DNA from: Methylophilus sp.
GTDB taxonomy: Bacteria; Pseudomonadota; Gammaproteobacteria; Burkholderiales; Methylophilaceae
Reading direction: 5' to 3'
NCBI GenBank assembly: GCA_030696695.1
Contig: JAUYRP010000034.1
Coordinates: 620,001 to 684,000 of the forward strand
Length of the DNA stretch: 64,000 nucleotides
Shown here: one piece after another, positions 8,214-17,116 of the stretch
Layout of the letters: each line of letters starts with the position of its first letter
Position numbering within the stretch: position 1 is the stretch's first letter
The notes under the pieces: generated by a model
The model's input: the letters and a program-made list of their open reading frames with translations, nothing else
Database searches by the model: none
What the model was told of the DNA's origin: nothing
Translations under genes and position numbers: made by a program

Positions 8214-9172
8214 GGTGTCAATGTACCTTCATGATGTTTGAAATGCTGGGTAGGGATCAACACTTGTAAGGTTGTCCCTTGCGCGATGACACTGTGGATA
8301 TTGATTTCGCCTTGCAGGGCATGTATACGCTCACGCATGCCAATCAAGCCAAAGCCAAATTTTTTTGTACTTTTCTGAATGCCAATGCCATTGTCACGAA
8401 TCAGCAGTGAGATGGCAGCTTTTGCCTGATCAAACTTTAAAACGATATTGATTTGGCTGGCGTGGGCATGTTTTGAGATATTGGTTAACGCCTCCTGCAC
8501 AACCCGATAAATAGTAATGTTGGTTTTTTCACTCAATGATTGAATTGCATCATCAATCTCAATCTCGGCTTTAATTTTAGGGTTATACGTCATCCACTCC
8601 TGCACGACCGCTTTTACAGCGGCCACTATGCCTTGGCTATCCAATGTGGAGGGCCTTAAACGTCTAATCAGCTTTCTAGATATATTTCTGGTCATTCTGC
8701 AATTGTTAGAAATACGTTTGGCTAACAGTGCGATATTTTCATCTTGGTAACTGACCAGCGTCGCAATATCTAAACTAATGCCTGTCAAGAATTGACCAAT
8801 ATCATCATGCAGTTCTCTCGCCAACTCTAAGCGTTCACGCTCTTGTACTTCTAATACATGTTGCGTTAACAACTTATTTTCTGCGAGCAGCACTGCATTG
8901 TCTTTTTCCGCCAATTCTTTTAATGCAATGGTCTCTCTTAACTCCGCCATTCTATTTTTAGTAAAGAGCGCCATGGATAAAGCGATGAAGAGGATGAGGT
9001 ACGGTAATTCATCGAGTTGAAACTCCTCATACTTCGCCAAACTGTCAGAGATCAGTTCTGCCAGGTTGATATACAGCACAAAGCCATACAGCAGGCTGAC
9101 GCAAAAAGTTAGGAAAATGACATCACGTTTTACAGGGCTTAATGCCTGCCAGAGTTTTGTAAATACTTTCAT
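8210..9172 (-). CDS. NarX-type sensor histidine kinase, TCS1
   Basis: A membrane sensor kinase of about 320 residues: two hydrophobic segments in the first 75 residues enclosing a short loop (LAELISDSLAKYEEFQLDELPY), a coiled-coil linker, a HisKA_3 domain with ELHDDIGQF carrying the phospho-accepting His (residue 127 counted from the GTG at 9187), and a HATPase domain with VVQEALTNISKHA, DNGIGI and GFGLIGMRER. The ATG at 9172 is preferred over the GTG at 9187. There is no large periplasmic sensor domain, so the signal is probably membrane-borne or cytoplasmic. Divergent from mxaF, with about 230 bp of shared promoter region. Confidence 0.9.
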   Translation of the reverse strand: MKVFTKLWQALSPVKRDVIFLTFCVSLLYGFVLYINLAELISDSLAKYEEFQLDELPYLILFIALSMALFTKNRMAELRETIALKELAEKDNAVLLAENKLLTQHVLEVQERERLELARELHDDIGQFLTGISLDIATLVSYQDENIALLAKRISNNCRMTRNISRKLIRRLRPSTLDSQGIVAAVKAVVQEWMTYNPKIKAEIEIDDAIQSLSEKTNITIYRVVQEALTNISKHAHASQINIVLKFDQAKAAISLLIRDNGIGIQKSTKKFGFGLIGMRERIHALQGEINIHSVIAQGTTLQVLIPTQHFKHHEGTLTP

Positions 9173-9209
9173 GGCCCATATTTTCACTTAAATGGGCATG
9201 CCGATGATA

Positions 9210-9222
9210 GTGAATCATTCCC
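9210..9222. promoter_or_regulatory. operator-like dyad GTGAA-TCA-TTCCC
   Basis: The first of two GKGAA-N3-TTCCC-type sites in the hk1/mxaF divergent promoter region. With the site at 9300-9312 it forms a pair in which ATTCCCGCT is inverted relative to AGCGGGAAT, 90 bp apart (start to start). Confidence 0.5.
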
Positions 9223-9253
9223 GCTCATGGGGAAAAGTAAAAAAACTAATTCC

Positions 9254-9268
9254 AATTTGTAACAAATT
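9254..9268. promoter_or_regulatory. palindrome AATTTGT-A-ACAAATT upstream of mxaF
   Basis: A perfect 15-bp palindrome midway between the two dyads. A related AAATTGTAAC lies about 45 bp before the xoxF start, so it may be a second binding element common to both dehydrogenase promoters. Confidence 0.35.
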
Positions 9269-9299
9269 ATGACGAGAGGGAACCTTTTATCCCTACAGC

Positions 9300-9312
9300 G
9301 GGAATCATTCAT
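9300..9312. promoter_or_regulatory. operator-like dyad GGGAA-TCA-TTCAT
   Basis: The second dyad in the mxaF promoter region, about 95 bp before the start codon. The left arm is perfect, the right arm keeps TTC only. A related but longer-spaced inverted pair, GGGA-N8-TCCC, lies just left at 9278-9293. Confidence 0.45.
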
Positions 9313-9405
9313 CTTAATTAATCGTGCCGACAGGCTCAATATTCGGTTGCGCCATTGCAGATGTAATGGTTGGTTTTTAATTTTAACCTTATAGAGGGGA
9401 CATTT

Positions 9406-11196
9406 ATGAATAAGCGCAAACTGATAGGAGTGGCCGTAGGGGGGCTGCTAACCTTGAGTGTAAGCCACGCTGTGTATGCAGATGCGGATTTAGATAAACG
9501 CGTACAAGATCCAAATCAATGGGCTACACAAACGGGTAATTACTTTAGTCAACATAACAGCACGTTAACGCAAATCAACAAAAATAATGTAAAAAATGTA
9601 AAAGCGGCTTGGTCATTTTCAACTGGTGTTTTACATGGTCACGAAGGCGCACCATTGGTCATTGGTGACATGATGTATGTGCACTCTGCTTTTCCAAACA
9701 ATACATACGCCATTAACTTAAATGATCCAGGCAAAATTGTTTGGTCACATAAGCCAAAACAAGATGCTTCAACCAAAGCTGTGATGTGTTGTGACATTGT
9801 CGACCGCGGTGTGGCTTACGGCGCTGGTCAAATTGTGAAAAAACAGGCCGATGGTCACTTGCTTGCATTAGATGCAAAAACAGGCAAAGAAAACTGGAAA
9901 ATTGAGTTGTGCGACCCTAAAGTGGGTATGACATTAACCCAAGCGCCGTATGTGGTTAAAGACACAGTATTAATTGGTTGCTCTGGTGCTGAGCTAGGTG
10001 TGCGTGGTGCTGTGAACGCGGTGGATTTAAAAACAGGTGAATTGAAATGGCGTGCGTTTGCAACGGGTTCTGATGAGTCTGTACGTTTAGCTAAAAACTT
10101 TAACGAAAAAAATCCGCACTATGGTCAATTTGGTTTAGGTACTAAAACTTGGGAAGGTGACGCTTGGAAAATCGGCGGTGGCACTAACTGGGGTTGGTAT
10201 GCCTATGATCCAAAATTAAATCTGTTCTACTACGGTTCTGGTAACCCAGCACCATGGAATGAAACGATGCGTCCAGGTGATAACAAATGGACCATGACGA
10301 TTTGGGCACGTGATGTTGATACAGGCATGGCTAAATGGGGATATCAAAAGACGCCACATGATGAGTGGGATTTTGCTGGTGTGAACCAAATGGTGCTGAC
10401 TGATCAGCCTGTGAAAGGCAAAGTAACACCGCTGTTAACGCATATTGACCGCAACGGCATTATGTACACGTTGAATCGTGATACTGGTGAATTGATTTTA
10501 GCGGACAAAGTAGACCCAGCGGTTAACGTGTTCAAAAAAGTTGATTTGAAATCAGGCTTGCCAGTACGTGATCCAGAGTTCTCAACACGTATGGACCACA
10601 AAGGTACCAATATTTGTCCATCTGCGATGGGCTTCCACAACCAAGGGGTTGACTCATACGATCCTGAAAGCCGTACTTTATATGCTGGTTTAAACCACAT
10701 TTGTATGGACTGGGAGCCGTTTATGCTGCCATACCGTGCAGGTCAGTTCTTCGTGGGTGCAACACTCGCGATGTACCCTGGCCCAAATGGCCCAACCAAG
10801 AAAGAAATGGGTCAAGTACGTGCATTTGATACGGTCACAGGTAAAGTGAAATGGACCAAATGGGAGAAATTCGCGGCTTGGGGAGGTACTTTATACACCA
10901 AAGGCGGTTTGGTTTGGTACAACACATTAGATGGTCATATCAAAGCATTAGATAAGAACAATGGTAATGAGTTGTGGAAATTCAAAATGCCATCAGGTGG
11001 TATCGGTTCACCCATGACGTACTCATTCAAAGGTAAACAATACGTCGGTAGCATGTACGGCGTAGGTGGTTGGCCTGGTGTAGGTTTGGTGTTCGACTTA
11101 ACTGACCCAAGTGCTGGTTTAGGAGCAGTGGGTGCGTTTAAAGAGCTCCAACATCACACCAATATGGGTGGCGGTTTAATGGTGTTCAGTCTGTAA
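9406..11196 (+). CDS. mxaF: methanol dehydrogenase large subunit, Ca-dependent type
   Basis: This periplasmic PQQ enzyme oxidises methanol to formaldehyde. The 596-residue protein has a signal peptide (ending VYADA) and the eight-bladed quinoprotein propeller with Trp-docking repeats. The adjacent Cys128-Cys129 (VMCCDIV) forms the disulfide ring over PQQ. The catalytic Asp322 is in DEWDFAGVN; the residue two positions later is Ala324, as in calcium MxaF, not the extra Asp of lanthanide XoxF. The start at 9406 is set by GAGGGG upstream; 9370 is too early. It heads the mxaFJGIRSACKLD operon and is divergent from TCS1. Confidence 0.97.
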   Translation: MNKRKLIGVAVGGLLTLSVSHAVYADADLDKRVQDPNQWATQTGNYFSQHNSTLTQINKNNVKNVKAAWSFSTGVLHGHEGAPLVIGDMMYVHSAFPNNTYAINLNDPGKIVWSHKPKQDASTKAVMCCDIVDRGVAYGAGQIVKKQADGHLLALDAKTGKENWKIELCDPKVGMTLTQAPYVVKDTVLIGCSGAELGVRGAVNAVDLKTGELKWRAFATGSDESVRLAKNFNEKNPHYGQFGLGTKTWEGDAWKIGGGTNWGWYAYDPKLNLFYYGSGNPAPWNETMRPGDNKWTMTIWARDVDTGMAKWGYQKTPHDEWDFAGVNQMVLTDQPVKGKVTPLLTHIDRNGIMYTLNRDTGELILADKVDPAVNVFKKVDLKSGLPVRDPEFSTRMDHKGTNICPSAMGFHNQGVDSYDPESRTLYAGLNHICMDWEPFMLPYRAGQFFVGATLAMYPGPNGPTKKEMGQVRAFDTVTGKVKWTKWEKFAAWGGTLYTKGGLVWYNTLDGHIKALDKNNGNELWKFKMPSGGIGSPMTYSFKGKQYVGSMYGVGGWPGVGLVFDLTDPSAGLGAVGAFKELQHHTNMGGGLMVFSL

Positions 11197-11214
11197 TTTG
11201 TAACTAGGGAAGCT

Positions 11215-11245
11215 GTGGCGTTGAGGTGTGTTGCCTCTTCGCCAC
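11215..11245 (+). promoter_or_regulatory. mxaF-mxaJ intergenic hairpin
   Basis: GTGGCG-TT-GAGG pairs with CCTC-TT-CGCCAC around a 7-base loop, with one symmetric internal TT/TT loop. No T-run follows. Such a hairpin behind a very abundant reading frame may stabilise the upstream mxaF message or partly stop transcription, lowering mxaJ expression. Confidence 0.45.
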
Positions 11246-11324
11246 GGCCAACTCAATCCTCAGTAGAAATCCTAGCTGTTGAGTCATTACTTAAGCGCAA
11301 TATAAATAAGGCGATACGAATTTT

Positions 11325-12149
11325 ATGTTTAAAAAACAACAAGTATTTAGTTTGCTTTCGATAGTAGCTGGTGTGTTTTGTTTGCTGACATCGCAAGCAC
11401 ATGCAGATGAGTTGAGAGTCTGCGCTGGTGAAAATGAAATGCCATTTTCGAATGTGAAAAAAGAAGGTTTTGAGAACGCGCTTGCTGAAATCATTGGGCA
11501 AGGGCTCGGTAAAAAAGTGGAATTTGTGTTTTGGAATGATCCACGATATTCGGTGCGTGATTTTTTAGATAAGAATAAATGTGATGTGGTGTTTGGTATG
11601 GACGCAGAAGATCCAAGAGTGTTGAAAACCAAGCCATATTTTAGAAGTGGCTATGTGTTTGTGACCAAAGAAGACCGTGAGATTGATGTTTCTTCTTGGA
11701 ATGATGATTTATTAAAAGTGAAGACGTTTCGCGTAGGTGTGCTGCCTGATAGCCCAGGCAAAGTGATGCTACTGCAAATCAATCGTTTTGATGACATGTT
11801 TGATTACTTTGCAGAGATTCAAGGCTACAAATCCACACGCAATAACTATGTCCGTGTTGAGCCATCCAGGCTGGTGAATGATGTAGAGAGTCAGAAATTG
11901 CATGCTGCGGAACTGTGGGCGCCAGAGGCGGCGCGCTATGTGCGCGATGCAAAATCGAAGCTAAAAATGCAGGTGATTAAAGATGATGCAAAAAAATCCA
12001 ATGGGGTGAAAGTGCCTATGCATTACGACGTGGTGATGGGCGTGCGTAAAGGCGACACCGCATTGCAGCAAGCACTTAATAAAGTGATTGATGAGAAAAA
12101 GCCTGAGATAGAAGCGCTGCTTAAACAAGAAGGTATTCCGTTGCTTTAG
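11325..12149 (+). CDS. mxaJ: MxaJ, periplasmic binding-protein-like methanol dehydrogenase partner
   Basis: This 274-residue protein has a signal peptide ending SQAHA and a bilobed solute-binding fold (family 3 type): LRVCAGENEMPFSN at the mature N-terminus, FRVGVLPDSPGKVML at the hinge, and a C-terminal helix ending KKPEIEALLKQEGIPLL. MxaJ is needed for production of active MxaFI in methylotrophs; the ligand is not established. It lies between mxaF and mxaG in the canonical order. The XoxJ part of the protein at 32292 is a distant homologue. Confidence 0.93.
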   Translation: MFKKQQVFSLLSIVAGVFCLLTSQAHADELRVCAGENEMPFSNVKKEGFENALAEIIGQGLGKKVEFVFWNDPRYSVRDFLDKNKCDVVFGMDAEDPRVLKTKPYFRSGYVFVTKEDREIDVSSWNDDLLKVKTFRVGVLPDSPGKVMLLQINRFDDMFDYFAEIQGYKSTRNNYVRVEPSRLVNDVESQKLHAAELWAPEAARYVRDAKSKLKMQVIKDDAKKSNGVKVPMHYDVVMGVRKGDTALQQALNKVIDEKKPEIEALLKQEGIPLL

Positions 12150-12174
12150 TGCGTAAAGATTTTTAATTGAATGG

Positions 12175-12822
12175 ATGAGTAAAGAGATGAAGTTGAGTAA
12201 TTCTATGGTTAAAGACGTGCGTGTTCACGCTGCGATTGCGGCTGTTGGATTGGCTGTGTATCTCACTGCGTGTAACTCCGCACAAGAGGTCACTAATCAA
12301 GGCGTAGCAAATAATGCTAACGAAAAGCATGCCACCGAACAGGTGAAGCTTGCTGAGGCAAAGTCAACAGAGGCAAAACCTGCTGCGGCTAAGCCCGCGA
12401 TCGAAGTACCTTCAGGCCCGATGCTAGATTTTCGCGGCACTATTTCTGGTGACCTGTTGGATTTTAATGACAAAAAGGGCGAAGACACGCCAGCTGTGAA
12501 GGCATTTAAAGTGACTGGGAAAAACCCCTATAACGATAATGATGCGATTGCCAAAAATGGCTACACCATTTTTGCAACGGCTTGCGCGGGTTGTCACGGG
12601 CATTTGGCAGAAGGTAAGTTAGGCCCAGCACTGGCAGATGATTATTGGACATACCCCAATAACGCAACCGATAAAGGTTTGTTTGAAACTATTTACGGCG
12701 GCGGGCAAGGCATGATGGGGCCGCAAAGAGGGTTGCTATCTCAGGATGAAATATTGCAAGTGATGAGCTGGTTAAGAAGTATTTATGAAGGCGATCCTAA
12801 GAAAGCGAAATGGAAAAAGTAG
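12175..12822 (+). CDS. mxaG: cytochrome cL, electron acceptor of methanol dehydrogenase
   Basis: This 215-residue class I c-type cytochrome has a single CAGCH heme site (Cys137, Cys140, His141) and a C-terminal domain with GGGQGMMGP, where the distal Met is expected. It takes electrons from PQQH2 in MxaF. The N-terminus carries AVYLTAC with Cys33, which fits a lipobox, followed by about 60 residues of Ala/Glu/Lys-rich linker before the heme domain, so the protein may be anchored to a membrane rather than free. An ATG at 12187 is an alternative start with a better ribosome site. Confidence 0.93.
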   Translation: MSKEMKLSNSMVKDVRVHAAIAAVGLAVYLTACNSAQEVTNQGVANNANEKHATEQVKLAEAKSTEAKPAAAKPAIEVPSGPMLDFRGTISGDLLDFNDKKGEDTPAVKAFKVTGKNPYNDNDAIAKNGYTIFATACAGCHGHLAEGKLGPALADDYWTYPNNATDKGLFETIYGGGQGMMGPQRGLLSQDEILQVMSWLRSIYEGDPKKAKWKK

Positions 12823-12902
12823 TTTTAAATTTGTGGTGAGCTGACTGGTGGCTTACTACAAGTAGACAGCAACACCAGCAACCATATGAGAAGGAGATAT
12901 AA

Positions 12903-13181
12903 ATGAAAAAAATCATGACTTTGGTAGTACTTGCGGGCGCGATGGTTGCATCTGGCTCTGCTTTGGCTTATGACGGACAAAACTGTAAAGAAGCAGGTAA
13001 TTGCTGGGAAGCAAAACCTGGATATCCAGCAAAAATTGCAGGTTCTAAATATGACCCAAAACATGACCCAGTAGAAGTGGGCAAACAAGAAGCCTCAATC
13101 AAAGCGATGGATGCACGCAATGCAAAACGTATTGCAAACGCTAAAGCAACCGGAAAATTTGATTACAGCGTCGCAGAGTAA
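12903..13181 (+). CDS. mxaI: methanol dehydrogenase small (beta) subunit
   Basis: This 92-residue protein has a 22-residue signal peptide ending SALA, then YDGQNCKEAGNCWEAKPGYP, whose two cysteines are those of the conserved disulfide of MxaI, and a long Lys/Ala-rich amphipathic helix that wraps round MxaF. The ribosome site AAGGAG, 6-7 bases upstream, is the strongest in the operon, in line with 1:1 stoichiometry with MxaF. MxaI has no counterpart in the xox cluster, as expected for lanthanide enzymes. Confidence 0.97.
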   Translation: MKKIMTLVVLAGAMVASGSALAYDGQNCKEAGNCWEAKPGYPAKIAGSKYDPKHDPVEVGKQEASIKAMDARNAKRIANAKATGKFDYSVAE

Positions 13182-13192
13182 ATTGATTGCAA

Positions 13193-13224
13193 CGTTAGCC
13201 GATGCTGAGAGGCATCGGCTAACG
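13193..13224 (+). promoter_or_regulatory. mxaI-mxaR intergenic hairpin, perfect 13-bp stem
   Basis: CGTTAGCCGATGC and its exact reverse complement GCATCGGCTAACG flank a TGAGAG loop. No T-run follows, so it is a probable mRNA-stabilising or processing element, or a partial terminator, separating the abundant structural genes mxaFJGI from the assembly genes mxaRSACKLD. Confidence 0.65.
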
Positions 13225-13308
13225 CACGTTGGTATTACCGCCACATACATAACAAGATTGATACACAAGTAATTGAGTCGTACACGCTTACCCACATTAA
13301 AGATTCCT

Positions 13309-14334
13309 ATGGCACATTTAATCAATGCAGATTTAGACTTATTTCGTCAGCAAGTAACGGTATTTGAAAACGCAATCAATGAGGTGGTGCTAGGCCTTAA
13401 CCGTGAAGTCCGGTTATTGACCATTGCGATTTTATCGCGTGGCCATGTGCTGCTTGAGGGGGATGTAGGCGTTGGCAAAACAACATTGCTTAGAGCAGCG
13501 GCAAAACTCATGGGTGGGCAATATCAACGCATTGAAGGCGCGGTGGATTTGATGCCGTCCGATTTTTTATACCATGCGTATATTGACCAACATGGACAGC
13601 CCTCGGTTGCCCCAGGCCCATTACTGCAACACGGTGAAGATTTAGCCGTGTTCTTTTTTAATGAGATCAATCGCGCAAGACCACAAGCCCACTCCATGCT
13701 GCTACGTTTAATGGCAGAGCGCTCAGCGCATGCGTTTAATCGCGAATATCATTTTCCACACCTCACTGTATTTGCGGATAGAAACAGATTAGAGCGTGAA
13801 GAAACATTTGAATTGCCTGCGGCGGCACGGGATCGTTTTTTTATGGAAATTAACATCAGCGCCCCCAATGATTTTGAATTACAGCGCGCACTAATGTTTG
13901 ATTTTAAGTTTCTGCAAGTAGATAAAATGATCGCTGGCCTGCCAGAAGCGGTCGTGCCTTATACCGCACTGAACGATTTATATGAGGCCATACAGAATCA
14001 TGTGCGGGCAGAGCCTGTATTCCAAGACTATGCCGTCAATCTATGGCGTGCTTTAAAAGACCCAGTTGCGGCGGGGATTTCATTGCCAGATGTGGATATG
14101 AGTCGATTGATTGCAGGTGGTGCCAGCCCTCGCGGTGTTGCCATGCTGATGACCGCCGCTCGTACCCGCGCTTGGCTGGAGCAGCGTGATTACCTCACAC
14201 CAGATGATATTCGCAGCGTGTTTCACCCAGTGATGATGCATCGCGTGTTTTTTACACCAGCTTATGAGTTAAGGCGTGCCGACATTGCCCCTAGATTATT
14301 AGACGCGGTGTTGTCACGTGTCTCGGCGCCATAG
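13309..14334 (+). CDS. mxaR: MoxR-family AAA+ ATPase of methanol dehydrogenase assembly
   Basis: This 341-residue MoxR-type ATPase has Walker A GDVGVGKTT near residue 50, Walker B VFFFNEINRARP, sensor and Arg-finger regions (LPAAARDRFFM) and a C-terminal lid helical domain. MoxR ATPases work with VWA-domain partners as chaperones that load cofactors; here the partners are mxaS, mxaC and mxaL. The ATG at 13309 is preferred over a TTG at 13273 because homology starts here. It is 58% or so like the second copy at 39029 by inspection of shared blocks; that value is not computed. Confidence 0.93.
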   Translation: MAHLINADLDLFRQQVTVFENAINEVVLGLNREVRLLTIAILSRGHVLLEGDVGVGKTTLLRAAAKLMGGQYQRIEGAVDLMPSDFLYHAYIDQHGQPSVAPGPLLQHGEDLAVFFFNEINRARPQAHSMLLRLMAERSAHAFNREYHFPHLTVFADRNRLEREETFELPAAARDRFFMEINISAPNDFELQRALMFDFKFLQVDKMIAGLPEAVVPYTALNDLYEAIQNHVRAEPVFQDYAVNLWRALKDPVAAGISLPDVDMSRLIAGGASPRGVAMLMTAARTRAWLEQRDYLTPDDIRSVFHPVMMHRVFFTPAYELRRADIAPRLLDAVLSRVSAP

Positions 14335-14358
14335 CGCTTCGCTTTAAGGCGGATATTG

Positions 14359-15213
14359 ATGGAAGCGTTTCACTACCATATCGCATGGCGTAGTCACGGC
14401 GGGCGTGTTGGCGGACATCCCACCAAAATAACGGGAGGGCATGCCGATTTCAATGCACACGTACCCCTCATGCAGAACTTTAATCCCAAGCGTATAGATC
14501 TGCGGGCGTCGTTAAAAACTGTGCCTAAACAGTTGATGGTACGTACTTTTCACGAACGTTATGCCATACAGGCGTATGCAGTGGTGGACATGTCTACCTC
14601 TATGAACTTTGTCGGGCAGCAACATAAATGGCAATTATCCACCGAGATTGTACAAGCCATTGCTTGGTCCGCTATCTGTAATGGCGACACGTTTGGTTGT
14701 GTTGCTGCAGACGATTCCTTGCGTATGGATGTGTATGAACCGAGCACGCACCGTGCTGCTGTGGTGGATGATATTGCAAGCAAAATGCGCAGTGTGCAAT
14801 TTACGCAGCCTGTGGGTATTAAGGCATTGCCTAGGGTGAACGAGCTATTGCCAACGCGTCGTTCGTTGGTTTTTTTAATCTCCGATTTTTATATGGGTGA
14901 GGCTTTATTAACCCAAAGCTTACAAAATCTCACTGCGCATGATGTGGTGCCGATCGTGATTTGGGACAGTGCTGAAATCAATGAATTGCCTGATTGGGGC
15001 TGGATGCGCGTCAACGACATGGAAGGCAACGGCACACGTAGTGTTTTTTTACGACCTGCACTCAAAAAGGCCATTCAACATGCTTATCACGCCCGGCAAC
15101 AGAGGCTCACGCAACTATTCACTAGTGCAGGCATTAGGTCACCTTTTTTTGTTTTAAATCAGTTTCATAGCGAAGCGATGACCCAGCATATGTTAGAGGA
15201 CAGTGGATGTTAG
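14359..15213 (+). CDS. mxaS: MxaS, DUF58/VWA-like assembly protein
   Basis: This 284-residue soluble protein of the DUF58 type has an Arg/Asp-rich N-terminal block (KRIDLRASLKT), then a VWA-like domain with VDMSTSMNF as MIDAS-like motif and LVFLISDFYMGEA. It is required with MxaR, A, C, K and L for active MxaF, probably for calcium insertion, in Methylobacterium. The start codon ATG 14359 is one codon into the longer TTG option. Its end overlaps mxaA by 7 bases, indicating translational coupling. Confidence 0.88.
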   Translation: MEAFHYHIAWRSHGGRVGGHPTKITGGHADFNAHVPLMQNFNPKRIDLRASLKTVPKQLMVRTFHERYAIQAYAVVDMSTSMNFVGQQHKWQLSTEIVQAIAWSAICNGDTFGCVAADDSLRMDVYEPSTHRAAVVDDIASKMRSVQFTQPVGIKALPRVNELLPTRRSLVFLISDFYMGEALLTQSLQNLTAHDVVPIVIWDSAEINELPDWGWMRVNDMEGNGTRSVFLRPALKKAIQHAYHARQQRLTQLFTSAGIRSPFFVLNQFHSEAMTQHMLEDSGC

Positions 15214-16109
15214 TGAAATTACGATTATGTTGGTTAGTGTTGCTGATGTTGCCATTGACTGCACAGGCAGCAGCGGCAGCGTCATTGCAATCACAATTTA
15301 AAGTACACAGTGAAACGCGCGAGCTAGGGTATCACTTGGGCGATATTGCATTACAAACGGTCACTGTCGAGACGCCTGAAGGGTATGTACTGGATGCGTC
15401 TTCGTTACCTACGGTAGGCAAAAAAACGTATTTTGATTTAGTGAAGATTGAAACAAAACAACGAAGACTCAATGCGAATACGCAATTTACGATTGACCTA
15501 TACTGGCAAAATTTTAGGTCTGTACAGGAAGTGCGTAGCTATAAGCTCGCGGCATTGTCTTTGCAATTCGTCAAAGACAAGCGCTCAATTAAAGTGCCAG
15601 TCAAGGCGGCATCTATTATTGTTTCACCGGTCATTCCTACCGTATTGGATGCTGCACATCTCAAACCAAGGGCAGACGCCATGCCCCCTGTGATGGGCTA
15701 TGTGACTGAGATTGTCATATGCATGATCAGTGCGGCCCTTTTGCTCGCTACTTTGTTATATCTAGCTTGGCAGCAAGACTGGCTAGGCTTTCATGCTAAG
15801 CGGGGCAAACCGTTTCGTTTGGCGTATCGTCAGTTGCGTCGTCTGCGCAATGACATGAGTGAAACTGCATCATTTGGCGCGGTAAAAGCTATTAGAAATG
15901 CCTTTGATAGCACCATGCAATCCAGCATGAGTTCTGAGCAACTGCCGCAAGTGTTTAAGCAACACAAGGGTTTTGCTGCGTTAGAAATGGAGATACGTCA
16001 TTTCTATCAAGTGTCTGATGTGTTTCTGTTTTCGAATCAACCACTTGATATGTCAGTCAAGCAGCTGATGGGCTTTACCAAAAAATTGATGCAGTTGGAA
16101 CAGCGCTAA
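15207..16109 (+). CDS. mxaA: MxaA, membrane-anchored assembly protein
   Basis: This 300-residue protein has a signal peptide ending AQAAA, a periplasmic beta-rich domain (residues 28-160), one transmembrane segment (VTEIVICMISAALLLATLLYLAW, residues about 168-190, quoted in two parts: VTEIVICMISAALL and LATLLYLAW) and a cytoplasmic helical tail. MxaA has been linked to calcium insertion in methanol dehydrogenase. It overlaps mxaS and abuts mxaC (TAATG), so the S-A-C genes are read as a coupled block. Confidence 0.86.
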   Translation: MLVKLRLCWLVLLMLPLTAQAAAAASLQSQFKVHSETRELGYHLGDIALQTVTVETPEGYVLDASSLPTVGKKTYFDLVKIETKQRRLNANTQFTIDLYWQNFRSVQEVRSYKLAALSLQFVKDKRSIKVPVKAASIIVSPVIPTVLDAAHLKPRADAMPPVMGYVTEIVICMISAALLLATLLYLAWQQDWLGFHAKRGKPFRLAYRQLRRLRNDMSETASFGAVKAIRNAFDSTMQSSMSSEQLPQVFKQHKGFAALEMEIRHFYQVSDVFLFSNQPLDMSVKQLMGFTKKLMQLEQR

Positions 16110-17116
16110 TGTTGGGTTTACTCAATGAACTCAGATGTCATGAGGTTTGGCCACTGTATTTTTTGCCGCTTGCCTTATTGCCTTGGTGGATTAAAGCCGA
16201 GGCCCAGTTTCAATACCCCTCGATTTCTATGATTCCACATGACCCATTTTCTATTTGGGTGGAACGCATATGGCGCATCAGTGCAACGTTACTGATCACA
16301 AGTTTGCTGCTGGCGATGTGCAAGCCTTACTTGGCTGAGCAGAAAGTGGATCGTTATGGCAATGGTGCGCACATCATGGTGGTGCTCGATAGAAGTGGCA
16401 GCATGAATGATGATTTTGCAGACCGGCCAGAGCAGGGGAGTGCATCAAAAATGGCAGCAGCAAGACGTGTGCTGACAGAATTTACTGAGAATAGCCGTCA
16501 AGATTTGATTGGCATGATTACGTTTAGCACATCGCCTATGTTAGTGGCTGCCTTGGGTAATGATAGAAAAGCTGTTTTGTCAGGCTTGAGCGCGACAGAA
16601 GCGGGCGGGATGGGTTTCACTGCCGTGGATAAAGGCTTGGCGATGGCGCTGGATTTTTTTGAAGGTAAACCAGTGACAGGTTCGAGAGTGGTGTTATTAG
16701 TCTCGGACGGTGCCGCACATTTAGATGCCAAAACACAAGACTTTTTACGTAATGGGTTTGTGCGCCAACAAGCGTCATTGTTTTGGATTTATCTGCGCTC
16801 TAAAAATGGTGCAAGCTTAAATGAAAAATTAGCAGAAGACGACGACCAAGCAGCCCCAGAATATGCGTTAAATCAATACTTTCAAACTTTGGGCGTGCCC
16901 TACCAAGCCTATATGGCAGAGGACCCCTCGCAGGTAAAGGCTGCGATGCAGAGTATTGCCAAGCTCAAAAATAAACCCGTGAAGTATCAGGAAGTGATTG
17001 CAAGAAAAGACATAGGTTATCTGTGTTACATGACTGCATTACTCGCTACCGTTGTCATGTTTGGTTTGTATCTAACGGAGGTTCGCACATGGCGCATCAA
17101 TACAATTGGAAAATAA
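16109..17116 (+). CDS. mxaC: MxaC, VWA-domain membrane protein
   Basis: This 335-residue protein has two N-terminal hydrophobic segments, a VWA domain with a complete MIDAS motif DRSGS (Asp94) plus the Thr of MGFTAVDKG and LLVSDGA, and a C-terminal transmembrane helix (YMTALLATVVMFGLYL). VWA domains bind a divalent cation and a partner, here presumably MxaR or MxaL. It starts inside the mxaA stop (TAATG) and its end overlaps mxaK by 28 bases. Confidence 0.9.
   Translation: MLGLLNELRCHEVWPLYFLPLALLPWWIKAEAQFQYPSISMIPHDPFSIWVERIWRISATLLITSLLLAMCKPYLAEQKVDRYGNGAHIMVVLDRSGSMNDDFADRPEQGSASKMAAARRVLTEFTENSRQDLIGMITFSTSPMLVAALGNDRKAVLSGLSATEAGGMGFTAVDKGLAMALDFFEGKPVTGSRVVLLVSDGAAHLDAKTQDFLRNGFVRQQASLFWIYLRSKNGASLNEKLAEDDDQAAPEYALNQYFQTLGVPYQAYMAEDPSQVKAAMQSIAKLKNKPVKYQEVIARKDIGYLCYMTALLATVVMFGLYLTEVRTWRINTIGK

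Noticed and set aside
10404-10700. Minus-strand frames inside mxaF, xoxF, the TonB receptor and other large genes
   Set aside because: Shadow frames without ribosome sites or recognisable domains.
9406-11196. Reading the first dehydrogenase as a XoxF
   Set aside because: Ala is found two residues after the catalytic Asp and the gene is followed by mxaJ, mxaG and mxaI, so it is the calcium type.
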